Positions 1 to 11,784 are shown, counted from the first letter of the stretch. The stretch is 64,000 bases of DNA from Carnegiea gigantea (GCA_029747015.1 JAKOGI010002174.1:10001-74000); one strand, 5' to 3'. The notes: a model not told the origin generated them from the letters alone. Made by a program: numbers and translations.

Positions 1-1439
1 TGGTTAGGGAGCCTCTTGGGAGCTATTCGACCTTCTTGCTAGAATATCATGGCATACTGATATTTCTCAATTTCATGATTGCTCCAGTCTGATAGTCATG
101 GTCTGATAGAGATGGCGTTTTGAGGGATTGTAGATATCCGTTTCACTTTTAACCGAAAAATATCTCGATCTTGTTAATTGTAGCCTCTTTTTTCATTAAT
201 TTATGAAAAAAGAGGCCCTTTCATTAGCATCTACTTTTTAGGGGGTTTTCTTGTGTGTATTTTCATTTTACAGTTCTTCGATGTTTCCACTATGGTTAAC
301 TCTGGTAGTTTGTTTGCTGTGGGATTTCCAGACCATTTCGTGAGGTTCGTGGCCAATTTCTGACTTAGCCCTTGGTCTAAAATCTGACCAGCTGTGTTTT
401 GGCAATCTTCTTATCAAGCTGTCAGTTTACTATGTGCACCCTTGTATGGATACTCATGCCTGGCCGTGGAACGTGGAATAGTTGTCATGTCAGGGTCCTT
501 GGTTATCTTTTGACTAGTTAAATGGTAAATCGAAAAGATCCAACATTGGAGGGGCAGGCATAGTGGGGTGGGGACGAAAGAATGTCGGTGCTTATAATTG
601 TTCTCAGTCTGGACTTTTGGTGATTGCCCAGCGCATGTCATCCAGTGATCCAGTCCATTATGTGTATCTGATCATAGTGTTTGTTATTGTTGTATGAATC
701 GCAATTACCACAGCCACTTGCAAGGCTAGAAAGCTGGACTAGTAGTAAGATCATTCTCTTCCCAGGAACTCATGAGAAGGCTTGAAAAAGGATGTGATGT
801 TTTATAGTTTCCTTAGTTATTGCAGCTGCATTTCTGAAATTACTTTCAGAAGCATTCCTTACACAAAAAAGTTGCTTTCTGAAGTGTTGTCTTAGTTTGT
901 TGCAGCCAGGCAAATGAATAAGCATAATAAAGGTTGAGAAAGACATGTGTTTTCCTACCTACTCAGTTGTAAGAGGACTTTATATTGAAGCATCACTACT
1001 GTCTGTAGGAATAGAGAAAGAGCAGAACTGGCATGGTTACCTCACATAATCCATTATGGCATTATCCCTCCATGGTCTCTCCCTATCACCAAAAAAGGAA
1101 AAAGAAAAACTAAGAAGGAAGGAAAGGCCTCGCTTTTTATTTTAGGATGCCCAAGAGCAATTGAACTGGTCACTTCGCTTTTGGAATTTACTCTTACTAT
1201 GGAGGCTTTTTATGTGTTGTTTTTTTTTTTTTTTTTTTTTTTGAGGTAGTCTTTGAAATTCAAACTGGTTGGAGTGACTATTCTTAGATAATTGGGTGCC
1301 TTGCAATTCTTGCTGGTTTGTAACTAGATGTGTGCATTATATATCCTGTTGCTTGCTTTGTCATTCGGAAATGGATATATTTGATGATGATGATTCAATG
1401 AGCCTCATGGTTTTGGTTTCGGTAGTTTTCTTGTTATAG
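1..1439. other. Non-coding DNA upstream of rps19
   Basis: No convincing open frame was found on either strand. The stretch may hold the promoter and non-coding 5' exon or intron of the rps19 gene that follows, or the 3' end of a gene outside the window. It contains a perfect hairpin (183-216) and a 23-base T run (1220-1242). Nothing else is supported. Confidence 0.5.
183..216. repeat. Perfect 14-bp inverted repeat (hairpin)
   Basis: GCCTCTTTTTTCAT at 183-196 is repeated as its exact reverse complement at 203-216, separated by six bases. It could fold as a hairpin in DNA or RNA. Function is unknown. Confidence 0.7.
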
Positions 1440-1489
1440 ATGGAGTTGGTAAGTTGTATACAAATTGTCCTTTACCTGATATTATTCTT

Positions 1490-1524
1490 GTGTATTGTTA
1501 TCAGAGTAACGAAATCTGAGAATC
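1490..1524 (+). promoter_or_regulatory. Possible 3' splice site in the rps19 leader
   Basis: A T-rich tract ends in TTGTTATCAG at 1495-1504, 20 bases before the rps19 ATG. It resembles a plant intron acceptor, so the leader may be spliced. A GTAAGT at about 1449 could be a donor, but the resulting intron of about 56 bases would be shorter than usual in plants; a more distal donor is equally possible. Inference only. Confidence 0.3.
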
Positions 1525-1803
1525 ATGTCTCGAAGATCATTATGGAAAGGGTCTTTTGTGGACGCATTCTTGATGAGACTGAAGGACAACAAAGAACAAC
1601 TTGCAAACAAAAAGATCTGGTCACGTAGGTCTACTATATTGCCAGAATTCGTTGGCAATGTTGTTCGGATTTACAATGGAAAGACCTTTGTTCGCTGTAA
1701 GATCACGGAAGGTAAGGTAGGTCATAAATTTGGAGAGTTTGCTTTCACACGGAAAAGAAGACCTCATAAGATGGATACCGGATCAAAGAAGAAGGGCCGT
1801 TGA
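1525..1803 (+). CDS. rps19: Mitochondrial-type 30S ribosomal protein S19, nuclear copy
   Basis: The 92-residue product is recognisably the plant mitochondrial form of bacterial S19 (uS19), a small-subunit protein of the ribosome head. The family signature is plain: [13 protein letters not shown] near residue 3, [13 protein letters not shown] at about 31-43, and the conserved core from about 49 to 80 with [12 protein letters not shown] and [13 protein letters not shown], followed by a basic tail ending in KKKGR. The ATG is right because the family begins with M-x-R-R-S. Length is close to that of mitochondrially encoded S19. No rps3, the usual mitochondrial neighbour, follows, and the surroundings are nuclear transposons, so this is a gene transferred to the nucleus rather than recently inserted mitochondrial DNA. 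No cleavable presequence is visible unless an upstream exon adds one; internal targeting is possible. The frame is intact, so it is probably functional. Confidence 0.9.
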   Translation: MSRRSLWKGSFVDAFLMRLKDNKEQLANKKIWSRRSTILPEFVGNVVRIYNGKTFVRCKITEGKVGHKFGEFAFTRKRRPHKMDTGSKKKGR

Positions 1804-2928
1804 GTCATGATTATCTCCTAGCATTTGCTATCCTTGTAATGCCAGTTTCTTGGAGGCTCTTTGCCTTATATCTTCAGCTCAACCCATCAGTTCCCAGGAA
1901 AATTAGGAAAGTATAAACATGCCACTGAACTACATGGTTCTGTGCTTGGTGTTTAACCAGAAACCCTTTTAGTTGTATGCTGGATTCATCTAGATATTGA
2001 TAAATGCAAACTCCCCTTACGTTGCTGTGGAATCTAGGAGGTTCTGGCGCGTATCTTTTTGAAGTCTATTTCTTTAATATGACTGATATTGAAGTGGAAA
2101 TACTGTTACAGCTAGTTTCATGTTCAATCAAGTACCTGGTTGGTTAGCTGTGCTAGACCTCTGTTGCATGAGGCTCACTAGACGTTTTGCTTGAGCTCTC
2201 AATTCTCATGGTTCTTGTGAGAAGTATATTTGTTTTTAATGGAATGCCAATTAGTTCCTCTGACAATGTCTTTTACAGGTATGATCAGAAACGTGGATTC
2301 CAACGTTGTCTACATTGTTTGTCTTTATATACAATATGGGAAAAAGCTATATTTGTGTAATCTGAAGCGTAACAGCTAATGTGTTGTGCGGAAAATGTGA
2401 GTTCTCTCATCTTTGGCCATATCCATTTGGTATGTTGGTATGTTAAAACTTGCACGGATTTTGAAAGTGAATTGAAGTTCTCGAAGGGATAAAAATGAGA
2501 ATCAGAATAAGACGTGTTTTAGTACAAGAGACAAGAATTTTAGTTATTAAAGAGGTCTACTAGTTCCTTAATTGGTACTTGGATCCTTTTTTTGTTTGTC
2601 ATTTGATATTGCCACTTTGGGGTAGACACACAGGATCTTGGGGCAGTAGATTTTTTTTTTTTTTTTTGGTGGGTTGTTATCCAGAGAAGTGGATTTTTTT
2701 TTTTAAAAAAAAAAAACCAGAGGAAATTATGTTAAAACTTCTCAACAAATGTGAGCACATCCTTTGTCACTAGATCATGGATAAAATCTAGGGCTCCCCC
2801 CTATCATATCCTTTTTTGGAGATCGATAGGTTGGAAATGAGCGGCCATGCAAACAACAAAATTGCAATCCCTCCTAACAAAATTCCACGACATAAAATCA
2901 AAACTAGAAGCAACATTAATAATCTTAG
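1804..2928. other. Downstream flank of rps19, no gene seen
   Basis: The first few hundred bases are probably rps19 3' untranslated sequence. The rest is AT-rich with long T and A runs around 2651-2715. No coding or structural feature is recognised. Confidence 0.5.
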
Positions 2929-3281
2929 TGTTGGAAGGTAAGGATTACCTGAGTGCAAAAGCTCGGTTGCCTGGATCTCACACTTGCTAAACTGCTACCT
3001 ACGAAACGGTGGCTACCAGAGTCACCAGTGAACCACACTCCAAAGCCGTACCTCTAGGATGGTTAGGCAGTGAGAGGGAAGGACAGAGAGAATTAGGGAA
3101 TAGCTCTTGCTTGCTGTGTTTCTATATCTCATCCACATACACACACACACACACCCCTTTTATAGTTACATAATCCTGTAACTGATATCAGATTTAATGG
3201 CAGATTAATACATAATTAATCGCCTTGTAACTGCCGGATTAATGGGGCAATTTAATCCTGTGTGACCGTTACAGGTCAACA
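2929..3281 (-). repeat. Copia-1 3' LTR
   Basis: This 353 bp repeat is closely similar to 11798-12144. Read on the minus strand it starts TGTTGACCTG and ends CCAACA. It carries a longer (CA)n tract than its partner at about 3138-3153. Confidence 0.9.
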
Positions 3282-3293
3282 ACTCCCCCTCGG
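3282..3293 (-). other. Copia-1 polypurine tract
   Basis: On the minus strand CCGAGGGGGAG lies immediately before the 3' LTR. A purine run in this place primes plus-strand DNA synthesis in LTR retrotransposons. Confidence 0.75.
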
Positions 3294-3625
3294 TCACACA
3301 GACCTTAAATCTCATATCTCTCTGCCAACATATTCCGTCACGCTTCATACTGGGAATGGAGCGTGCGACCAAAATTGAACATATCGGTGTTATATCAAGC
3401 CACCATCTAACTGACATAATACTTCCAAAAAAAATCAATACCCCGAATCATTTAAGGACATCACCAATGGCATACACTGTCCCTTTATGCCTGATATATC
3501 AATTGATTATATACTAAATATAATCGCCCGGGCTTGATATGGTGATGGGAAATGATTCTTTCTTAGATATTTCCTAATGTGCTCCGCTAGACCGTATAAA
3601 TCTTGGCCCTTGGATAACACATTAA

Positions 3626-4144
3626 GGGCCTGTTCTTTTCGTGGGTAAATAGGGTGGGTAAAATGGTGAAGTAGGTTGAAGTAGGTTGAGGTAGGTTGAA
3701 GTTGGTATTTTGTTTTGAGGTGGGTTGAAATAGGTTGAAGTAGGTTGAAGTGGGTTGATGTTGGTTGAAGTGGGTTGAAGTTGGTATATTTTTTATGTGG
3801 TGGGTTGAAGTGGGTTAAAATAATAAGAATGTAACTAATGTGTGATAATTTATGAAGTTATCGAAATTTTGTGAAATTTTTGTTTATTCTTTTTTATTTT
3901 TATTTTTATTTTTATTTTTTTATTTTTATTTTTATTTTTTTATTTTTATTTTTTATTTTTTACTTTTTATTTTTATTTTTTTATTTTTCATTTTTTATTT
4001 TTCATTTTTCATTTTTTTATTTTTTATTTTTCATTTTTTATTTTTCGTTTTTCAATTTTCATTTTTTTATTTTTCATTTTTCATTTTTTATTTTTCATTT
4101 TTTCATTTTTTCATTTTTTATTTTTTATGTTTTATTTTTTATGT

Positions 4145-4181
<37 letters not shown>

Positions 4182-5077
4182 ATTTTTTATTTTTCATTTG
4201 CCATTTTTCATTTTTCATTTTTCATTTTTTCATTTTTTATTTTTTATTTTTTTATTTTTTTTATTTTTTATTTTTTATTTTCATTTTCATTTTTGTTTTT
4301 CATTTTTTACTTTTCATTTTTTACTTTTTATATTTATTTTTTATTTGTAGTTTTTATTTTTATTTTTTAATTTTTATTTCTTATTTTTTATTTCTTGTTT
4401 CTTATCTTTATTTTTTATTTTTTATTTTTTGTTTTTTTAATTTCTTGGTTCTTATTTTTTTAATTTATTATTTTGTAATTTATTATTTTTTTAATTTTTA
4501 ATTTTTAATTTTTAATTTTTTATTCAGAAAATTAAAATTAAAATTAAAAAATAAAAAATAAAAAGTAAAAAATAAAACAAACAACGTAAAAAATACAAAA
4601 TAAAAAATAAAAAATAAAAAAATAAAAAATATAAAATAAAAAAATATAAAAAATACAAAATACAAAATACAAAATACGAAATACAAAATAAAAAATAAAA
4701 AAATACAAAATAAAAAATAAAAAATAAAAAATAAAAATAAAAATAAAAATAAAAAAATAAAAAAATAAAAAATAAAAAATAAAAAATAAAAAAGAATGAA
4801 CAAAAATTTCATAAAATTTCGATAACTTCATAAATTATCACACATTAGTTTCATGCTCATTATTTTAACCCACTTCAATCCACCATATACAAAATATACT
4901 AACTTCAACGCACTTCAACCTACATCAACCCACTTCAATCTACTTCAATCTACTTCAATCTATTTCAACCCACCTCAAAAAAAAATACCAACTTCAGCCT
5001 ACCTCAACCTACCTCAACCTACTTCAACCGACTTTACCATTTTCCTTACCCAATATACTCACGAAAACAACAGGCCC
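3626..5077. mobile_element. Fold-back (hairpin) transposon 1, PIF/Harbinger-like TAA duplication
   Basis: The left end GGGCCTGTTCTTTTCGTG and the right end, read in reverse complement, GGGCCTGTTGTTTTCGTG, form terminal inverted repeats flanked by TAA on both sides (3623-3625 and 5078-5080). Inside, arms of a roughly 10-bp repeat (GTAGGTTGAA type, 3666-3800, and its complement at 4868-5030) surround about 500 bp of T-rich TTTTTA/TTTTTC repeats (3887-4530) and then A-rich complementary repeats (4531-4800). The whole 1452 bp can fold into one long hairpin. There is no transposase: the long Phe/Ile/Tyr/Leu-rich frames inside are artefacts of the simple repeat. The TAA duplication and GGGCC ends suggest mobilisation by a PIF/Harbinger transposase; this assignment is inferred. 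Confidence 0.75.
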
Positions 5078-5116
5078 TAAATCCCATATGATACTTTACA
5101 AATTATTAAAATTATG

Positions 5117-5289
5117 AAGGGGGTGGGTTGAAGTTGGTTGAAGTGGGTTGAGGTAGGTTGAGGTAGGTTGAAGTTGGTTGAAGTTGGTATTTTTTTTCAA
5201 GTGGGTTGAAATAGGTTGAAGTAGGTTAAAGTAGGTTGAAGTGGGTTGAAGTTGGTAAATGTAGATTGACCTACGAAAAGACCAGGCCC
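5117..5289. mobile_element. Partial relative of fold-back transposon 1
   Basis: A third arm of GGTTGAAGT-type repeats ends in ACGAAAAGACCAGGCCC followed by TAA, the same terminal motif as the complete element next to it. The matching left terminus is missing, so this is a truncated copy or the remains of an element into which the other inserted. Confidence 0.55.
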
Positions 5290-5913
5290 TAAGTTAGCAA
5301 CATCATACTTAGACTTCATATTATAATTCTAAGTCCAAGGGTATTGCCAATGAGGTCACGCGGTGGCAAGATTAGGGAACTCACTTGTCACCCATCACAT
5401 AGGTCAACAACTAGCACACACAGTATGAGGGTGTGTCATAGCATAGCTCTAACTAAGTTGGGCATGTCACTCTTTTATGCCATGCGAATCGTAAGTCTGG
5501 CTTTTACTTAAAAAACCAACCTGAGTTACTAGATTAACATACAGAATGTTAATCACTACACTCAAAATTCGGCTATAAGGCTTCAATATGAAAACTCATT
5601 TCATATTCGACTCACTCGAGTCTCATCTTAGTCTCACTAAGGCGACTATATTCTTCCATTTATACACACTTGGTATGAGTAATCAATATGGCACATCTAG
5701 TGCCAATATGATTCAGTCTCATCCTGCCCGCCACTCAAGTATCAGGGCGATTGCCTGTATGACAAGGCCAATCTGAAGGTTGATGACATTACAATGTGCC
5801 TTAAAATGTACTCACATAGTCATGAATATTTGAAAAGAAATATCATTCCTTATTTCATAAATATTCAATACAAGAGTACACATATCCATTTTATACTTAG
5901 ATACATCCAAAAA

Positions 5914-6702
5914 CTAAATCCTATATAGATCTAAGCTCATCACATGAGCTTTAAAAGCGTCTCTTGGAATAGGCTTAGTTAATAGATCAGCTATCATCCT
6001 ACTTGTAGATATATACTTAATAGCAACTTCTTTCTCTTTTATGGCGTTTCGAACAAAATGATAACGCCTCTTGATGTGCTTGGTCTTTCTATGAAACTTG
6101 GGATCCTTAGCAAGCTGGATAGCAGCAGTATTGTCACATATCAACTCTACAGGATCGTCAACACCAGGAGAGAGATTGAGATCCTGGAGAAAATTCCTCA
6201 GCCATATTGCCTCTTGAGTGGCGAGGCAACCAGCAATATGCTCTGCTTCCATAGTAGAAAGTGTTATGCAGTCTTATTTCCTACTGTACCAAGATATGAC
6301 TCCCCCACCTAGGGTGAACACATATCCTGAGGTAGATCTAGACTCATCTAGATTACCACCCCAATCAGCATCTATATATCCTCTCAGCTTAAGATCCCCT
6401 CATTGGTAGCAAAGTACAAGATCACTTGTACCACGTAGGTACCGAAAAATTCTCTTGACGACTTGCCAGTGAGCAGACCCTGGGTTGCTTTGGTAACAAC
6501 TTACCAAGCCAACCGCAAAACAAATATCTGACCGTGTGCACAACATGGCATATATTAAACTGCCCACTGAACTTGTATAAGGAACGTTACTCATTCTCTC
6601 CTTCTCTTTGTCTGTCTTAGGGCACTGATCGAGACTTAAGGTTAGACCCTTTTTAACTGGAGTGTCTACGGGTTTAGAATAATGCATTCGAAAACATTCC
6701 AA
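5914..6702 (-). pseudogene. Copia-1 RT C-terminus and RNase H
   Basis: The minus strand encodes two blocks in different frames. The upstream block (6702-6400) holds the thumb/connection region, including SVGSLIYAMLCTRSDICFAV, a hallmark of plant copia RT. The downstream block (6252-5914) is the end of RNase H, with EAEHIAGCLATQEAIWL, CDNTAAIQLAKDPKFH and ADLLTKPI. RNase H removes RNA from the RNA-DNA hybrid during reverse transcription. The frame change and stops between the blocks show that it no longer makes one protein. Confidence 0.85.
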
Positions 6703-6839
6703 GATTTTATTAATGCATGCTTCTTGACTCAGACCAAGAAGCTTCTTGGAATGATTTCGAGTTATTTCAACGCCTAGGACATACTAGTTTCACCCATGTC
6801 CTTCATCTCAAAGACGGAGGATAACCACTGCTTAGTAAT

Positions 6840-7590
6840 TTAGATCATCTCCATGTTGTTTCCAGCCAATAGTATGTCGTCAACATACAAAATAAGAAAC
6901 ATAATCCTCTTTGTAGTTTTCTTGACATACACACAGTGATCTTCAGAGACCATCTTTAAGCCAAAAGAAATAATGGCTTCATGGAATTTGAAATACCACG
7001 CTCTGAAAGACTGCTTGAGACCATAGATGGACCTTTTAAGACGACAAACTTTATCCTCTTGACCTTTTGATACAAAACCAATAGGTTGATCCATGTAGAT
7101 CTCTTCTTCAAGGTTTCCATTAAGGAATGCAGTCTTTATGTCCATCTGGAATAACTCTAAATCCAGATAGGCAACCAAGGCTAGAAGCAGGCGAACAGAG
7201 GCAATTCTCACCACAGGAGAAAATGTCTTTTCATAGTCTACCCCCTCAATTTGGTAAACCCCTTCGCCACTAAATGGGCCTTAAACTTATCGATCATTCC
7301 ATCAGCCCGATGTTTTATTTTGAAAACCCACTTGTTTCCAATGATTTACGTCACGGAGGAACATCAATAAGTTCCCAAACCTTATTTCTTACCATAGAGT
7401 CCATTTCATCCCTCATGGCTTCCATCCACTCTTTGTGGTTTGGTGAATCAATAGCCTCTTGGAAAGAGGTTGGCTCCTGAATTTCTAAAGGAGTGCACAA
7501 GAATATCTCCTCTTCGATTTGAAAATATCGTCGAGGGATTCTTCCGCGTTCACTCCTCCGGAGTTGAGGACCAGTGCTGATGTGTCTCAC
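6840..7590 (-). pseudogene. Copia-1 reverse transcriptase (N-terminal and catalytic part)
   Basis: From 7590 the frame gives the linker after integrase and the start of RT (a Pro/Arg-rich stretch, then EPTSFQEAIDSPNHKEWMEAM). A second frame from 7214 to 6840 gives the palm: FQMDIKTAFLNGNLEEEIYM, GFVSKGQEDKVCRLKRSIYG and the catalytic YVDD in LILYVDDILLAGN. The catalytic motif survives, but at least one frameshift between 7351 and 7214 separates the blocks. Sequence between 6703 and 6839 continues the domain in broken frames. Confidence 0.88.
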
Positions 7591-9509
7591 TGAGGAATAC
7601 CTCCCCCTACCTCTAAGAGGTATAGAATCCTCACCGGGTCACTCCTATCATGTTGAACAACGGGACTAACCTCATGTTCATTAATAGGAGAATGAGGACG
7701 AACCTCAGCATCAGGTTGATCAGGTTGATCCTCTTGATTAACCAACAACTGTACATCTTGCCTACTATCCTCGGTGGTGCGGTGAGTACTAAAATCCTCC
7801 CCCTCACCGAGAGATAGTCGGTCATCTAGCGGTAACTCATACAACGCTAGGTCATTTTTGATTTCACAAATACTTGGGAACTCATCCTCAAGAAAATCCA
7901 CATTACGTGAATCGAATTCCGTCATGCCACCATTAGGGTGTTCACCATACATAATGTATTCCTTAGAATGTTCGGGATATCGTACGAACACCATTTTGGT
8001 GGCCCTTGAACCAAGTTTTCCATATTTATGAGTTGGGTTGTGTACATAACCAGCCGAACCCCATGGGCGGAAATGATCTAAGAAGGGCTTTCTTCCATGC
8101 CATAACTCATATGGAGTGGCGGATACGCTCTTACTCCGCACACGGTTAAGGATGTAAGCTGCCGTAAGCAGCGCATCCCCCCAAAAACTAATTGGGAGAT
8201 TGGCGTGTGCCATCATTGACCTGATCATGTCAAGCAATGTTCGATTCCTACGCTCTGCCACACCATTTTGTTGTGGAGTGCCAGTGATCGTGAGTTGTCT
8301 GCGGATACTTTTTTCCTCACAAAATTCTTTGAACATATGCGAGAGGTGTTCACGATCGCGATCAGTTCGAAGAGTCTTAACTCTCCGATCTAACTGGGTC
8401 TCAACCTCAACTACAAAGCGTTTGAACACATCAAGTGCTTCATAGCGATGTAATAATAGGTACACATACCCATATCTTGAATAATCATCTATGAAAGTGA
8501 GGAAATAGAAAGTCCCATGACGTACTTTCACATTCATGGGTCCACAAATGTCAGAGTGAATCAGCTCTAGAGGGCTTAACGCCCTTGAAGCCTTACCAAA
8601 AGGTTTCGCGGTCGCCTTGCCAGCTAAACATGACTCACATCTAGGTAACTTAACGTTAGTGAGTTGGTCTAAAAGACCTTCTTTAGCTAGCCTGCTCATC
8701 CTGTCTTGACTAATATGGCCAAGCCTACCATGCCACTTAATCGATTCTAAATCGGAATCAAAATGAGAGACAAAGACTGAATGAGAATTATTATAAGATT
8801 TATCTAAATCAAGTACAAGAAAATCGTTCCTTAGTGTAGCGTGGCCAAACACATTGCCACAATACAAAATGTTCAAACCATCATGACAAGAAGAAAAACC
8901 AAAACCGGATTTCATTAAAGAAACTAAGGACAAAAGACAAGTCCGTACCCAAGGTGCGTAGAGAGCATCAAACAGGAGTAACTTATTTCCTCCTTTCAAT
9001 GTGAGCCGGTACGTTTCAACACCTAGAACGTCTTCTTCATTGCCGTTTCCCAACACGACAGATTGTGAACCCACTGGATAGCGGTGAAAGTCCACGAAGC
9101 CAGCTCTGTCTCGAACTATATGTTTGCTTGCTCCCGTATCTACAATCCAATTAGGAAAGGATTTAGCAACTAATGTATGAGAACATACATATAATTCAGG
9201 AGAGTGAGTGGAGAAAGGTACCTTCTTTGGTTCAGGATAATCCCGAGCGTAGTGACCTTTCTTGCCACAGTTATAGCACTTCACACGCGCTATTTTTGTC
9301 TCTCCATTGCCTTTGGCCTTTTGTTTCTTAGCAACGCCAGCCTTTGGCCTACCTTTCTGAGGGGGGCGGGAACCTCTCTTGAACTGCCTACCTCTAGTGT
9401 TCTTGTTGCCTTTAGGCCTATTGCCCTTAGCGACAAGAGCCACGTTGGGAGTCTCGAACATTTTCAAGCGCTCCTCCTCCATTTCAAGGTGGCTTTTGTA
9501 TCTGACCAA
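7587..9509 (-). pseudogene. Copia-1 gag zinc knuckle, protease and integrase
   Basis: This 640-residue frame is the longest surviving part of the polyprotein. In order it has a basic gag tail and zinc knuckle (CYNCGKKGHYARDY, about residues 79-92, the last Cys replaced by Tyr), an aspartic protease with WIVDTGASKHI (about 120-130), a GAG-pre-integrase region with the HLGH-like WHGRLGHIS, then the paired cysteines in CESCLAGK. The integrase core follows with its acidic residues in HSDICGPM, LRTDRDRE and NGVAERRNRTL. Protease would cut the polyprotein and integrase would insert the cDNA. It joins gag upstream and RT downstream only through frameshifts. Confidence 0.9.
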
Positions 9510-10104
9510 AGGTTTTCAAATGATCAGAATGAGTCAAGACCGTCTGGATCTGTTCCCAATGTGGAGGTTCATCAGGGAGAGCCCGAATCACATTCAAGAC
9601 TTGCTTCCCCTCAGAAATGTCCTTTCCTGCAGCCCTGAGATCACGAACTATGCCACTCATAATTCGTAAATGCTCGACCATAATTCGACTAGAATCCATT
9701 TTGTAGTTCATCCATTTCAATTGCAAGGTACGTAACCTTGTTTCGGATGTCTGTCCAAAATGGATTTTGAGCTGGTCCCACATGTCCTTAGCTGTCGGAT
9801 AAACTTCAAATTCGCCAATCAGATCGTTATGCATGCAATACAACATTGTAAAGCATGCTCTACGATCTTTCTTGGCCCAGTCGTGGTAGGCCCCTAAACT
9901 TTCTTAATACTGCACAGTAGTAGTATCAATAGGCTTATCATCTGTATCCTTGTCAGATGGTGGAAACTTGGCTACCGTCAAGTGTTCCAACTGGTCTTTT
10001 CCTTTCAGAAGATACTGAATCTTCCGTTTCCACAGGTTATAGTTAGAACCATTTAACTTTTGACTAGTGGACAATTCAGTGATTATTGCGTTGTTAGCTG
10101 CCAT
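9484..10104 (-). pseudogene. Copia-1 gag (capsid part)
   Basis: The first in-frame Met of the capsid region is at 10104, giving MAANNAIITELSTSQKLNG, typical of plant copia gag (UBN2 / gag-polypeptide type) with LNGSNYNLWKRKIQYLL. A stop at about 9904 interrupts the frame; the same frame resumes and runs to 9484 with FEVYPTAKDMWDQLK and RALPDEPPHWEQ. A frameshift near 9500 then separates it from the zinc-knuckle frame. Gag forms the virus-like particle in which reverse transcription occurs. Confidence 0.85.
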
Positions 10105-11784
10105 ATCTACAAGTATCAAAAGATGGACATTAGGCACATCACTCTAAGCAATTAAATTATTATAAATTTCATCATTCATGTCATATGATCGAAAATTTCA
10201 CCAAGCTCATAATCATCTCATACAATCATGAATTAGAAATTTAAATAATTTAATTACAAAATTTTCCAAAAGAGTTCAATCATATGGACGTTATTAAAAC
10301 CTTTAAACAAATTAACGTTTACACAAATATCACACAGATATTATACCATATCAAGCTAATTCATATTGGTAATAATGACTTGCATATAAAACAAATTCAT
10401 ATATCATTATTAACCAACTCATATATTATTTAAAATATAAAATAAATCTGTATTTCAATAGGGCATGTGGTTAACATTAAACACATTTATATTAACAAAT
10501 CTATATTTCGACAAAGAAATATACCATATTTATGTATAAAAAAATAAATATGAAACTAATTAGAATATGGTACCATGTCTCTCAACATCATGCCCAAAAC
10601 AAAAAAAATGGCCCAAAACCGAGACTTTTTCTTTATTTTTTTTAAAAAGGTCTATAAAATAGCCGAGACCCCGAGATTATTCTAATAACTTCTAAAATTT
10701 GGTTTTAATTCTAGAGCCCATTTAAACCCTCACGGTGCTCTCTCTAGTTATTACTTTAGAAGCCTTGCTCTTTGTGGTTCTCAAGCTTTCTCTGCCTCTT
10801 ATTTCCTTCAACCCTTCGAGGGTTGTGTTGAATCTCGGCACCCAGCCGAGACTACCATCGACTGGTCTTTGTTCTTGAAACCCAACAGTTCCACAGCAGC
10901 CACAGCCGCCGTCGGCCCTCCGGACCACCGCCTGAACCACCGCTACGCTATACAACCCAAATGATGGACACCCCCCTTTAATCGCCTCCTTGGACTCGAT
11001 CTACGGCTCAACCACTGACCAAATCGGCCTAAAAACTTCGCCGGTGAGTAGATCGTGCGGCGACCTCTCGATTGCCACCATCAACTCGCCCGACGCGCCA
11101 CTACTGTGACGGCGCGTGACATACACCCGCAGCCGCAATAGGTTTGTATGGCTAGTTTTTGGCCGGAGTTAGCAGATCGGGGGCCGGTTAAGGGTTTGGG
11201 AGGAAGAAAATAGCCGAAGAGTGTTTTCGTCGGCAGCGCATGCCTCACAGGCGCCACCCCTCCCCGGCGGTGTTGATGGGTTTAGGTAAGTTTCGTCGTT
11301 CCTCCTTTTTTTTTTAATAAATAATTATGTTAAGGTCTTGAGGCCATGGCCGAGAAAAGCAGAGAGATCTAATGGGGCAGATTTGGGTTGATTCGGGTTG
11401 AACTTAACAATGGGCCTCGGTATTGTCCTAATGCCAATCAGGACATATTATTTGGGCATGTAAATTTTAGAACAGAGATCTGTAAATATCTGATTCAACT
11501 CATGCAGAATTTATTTTATTTAATCTATAAGCAAGGCATATTCAAGTAGACAGAATAGCAGTTTGATACAATTCATATAAACAACCATAGTTATTGTTCA
11601 TTCGAGGCCTTCTAGCATATTTACGAAGAAGTAGTTTAATCTGAGCATGAATAGCAGATTATCAAATGTGGCATTTTTGCATAAACTCACAGTTCAGCAT
11701 ATCAATAATTTAGATATATTGTATTCATGCTTAATCACATTTAGTCAGAATGTATCCATTTGGGGCTAGCATCATGCAAGCTAG
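10105..11784 (-). other. Copia-1 long untranslated leader
   Basis: About 1.7 kb separates the primer site from the first gag Met, long for a Ty1-copia element. The half nearest gag (10140-10560) is very AT-rich. The half nearest the LTR has a GC-rich island (about 10840-11280) with pyrimidine-rich tracts. No long conserved frame was recognised. It could be regulatory leader, captured host DNA or a degraded insertion. Confidence 0.5.

Noticed and set aside
1440..1628. 62-residue frame overlapping the start of rps19
   Set aside because: It runs in another frame through the S19 coding sequence and the probable splice site; a shadow frame.
3852..4831. Long Phe/Leu/Ile/Tyr-rich frames that could be read as membrane proteins
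   Set aside because: They arise from T-rich TTTTTA-type repeats (and their complement) inside a hairpin element; all frames of such DNA stay open and no protein family is matched.
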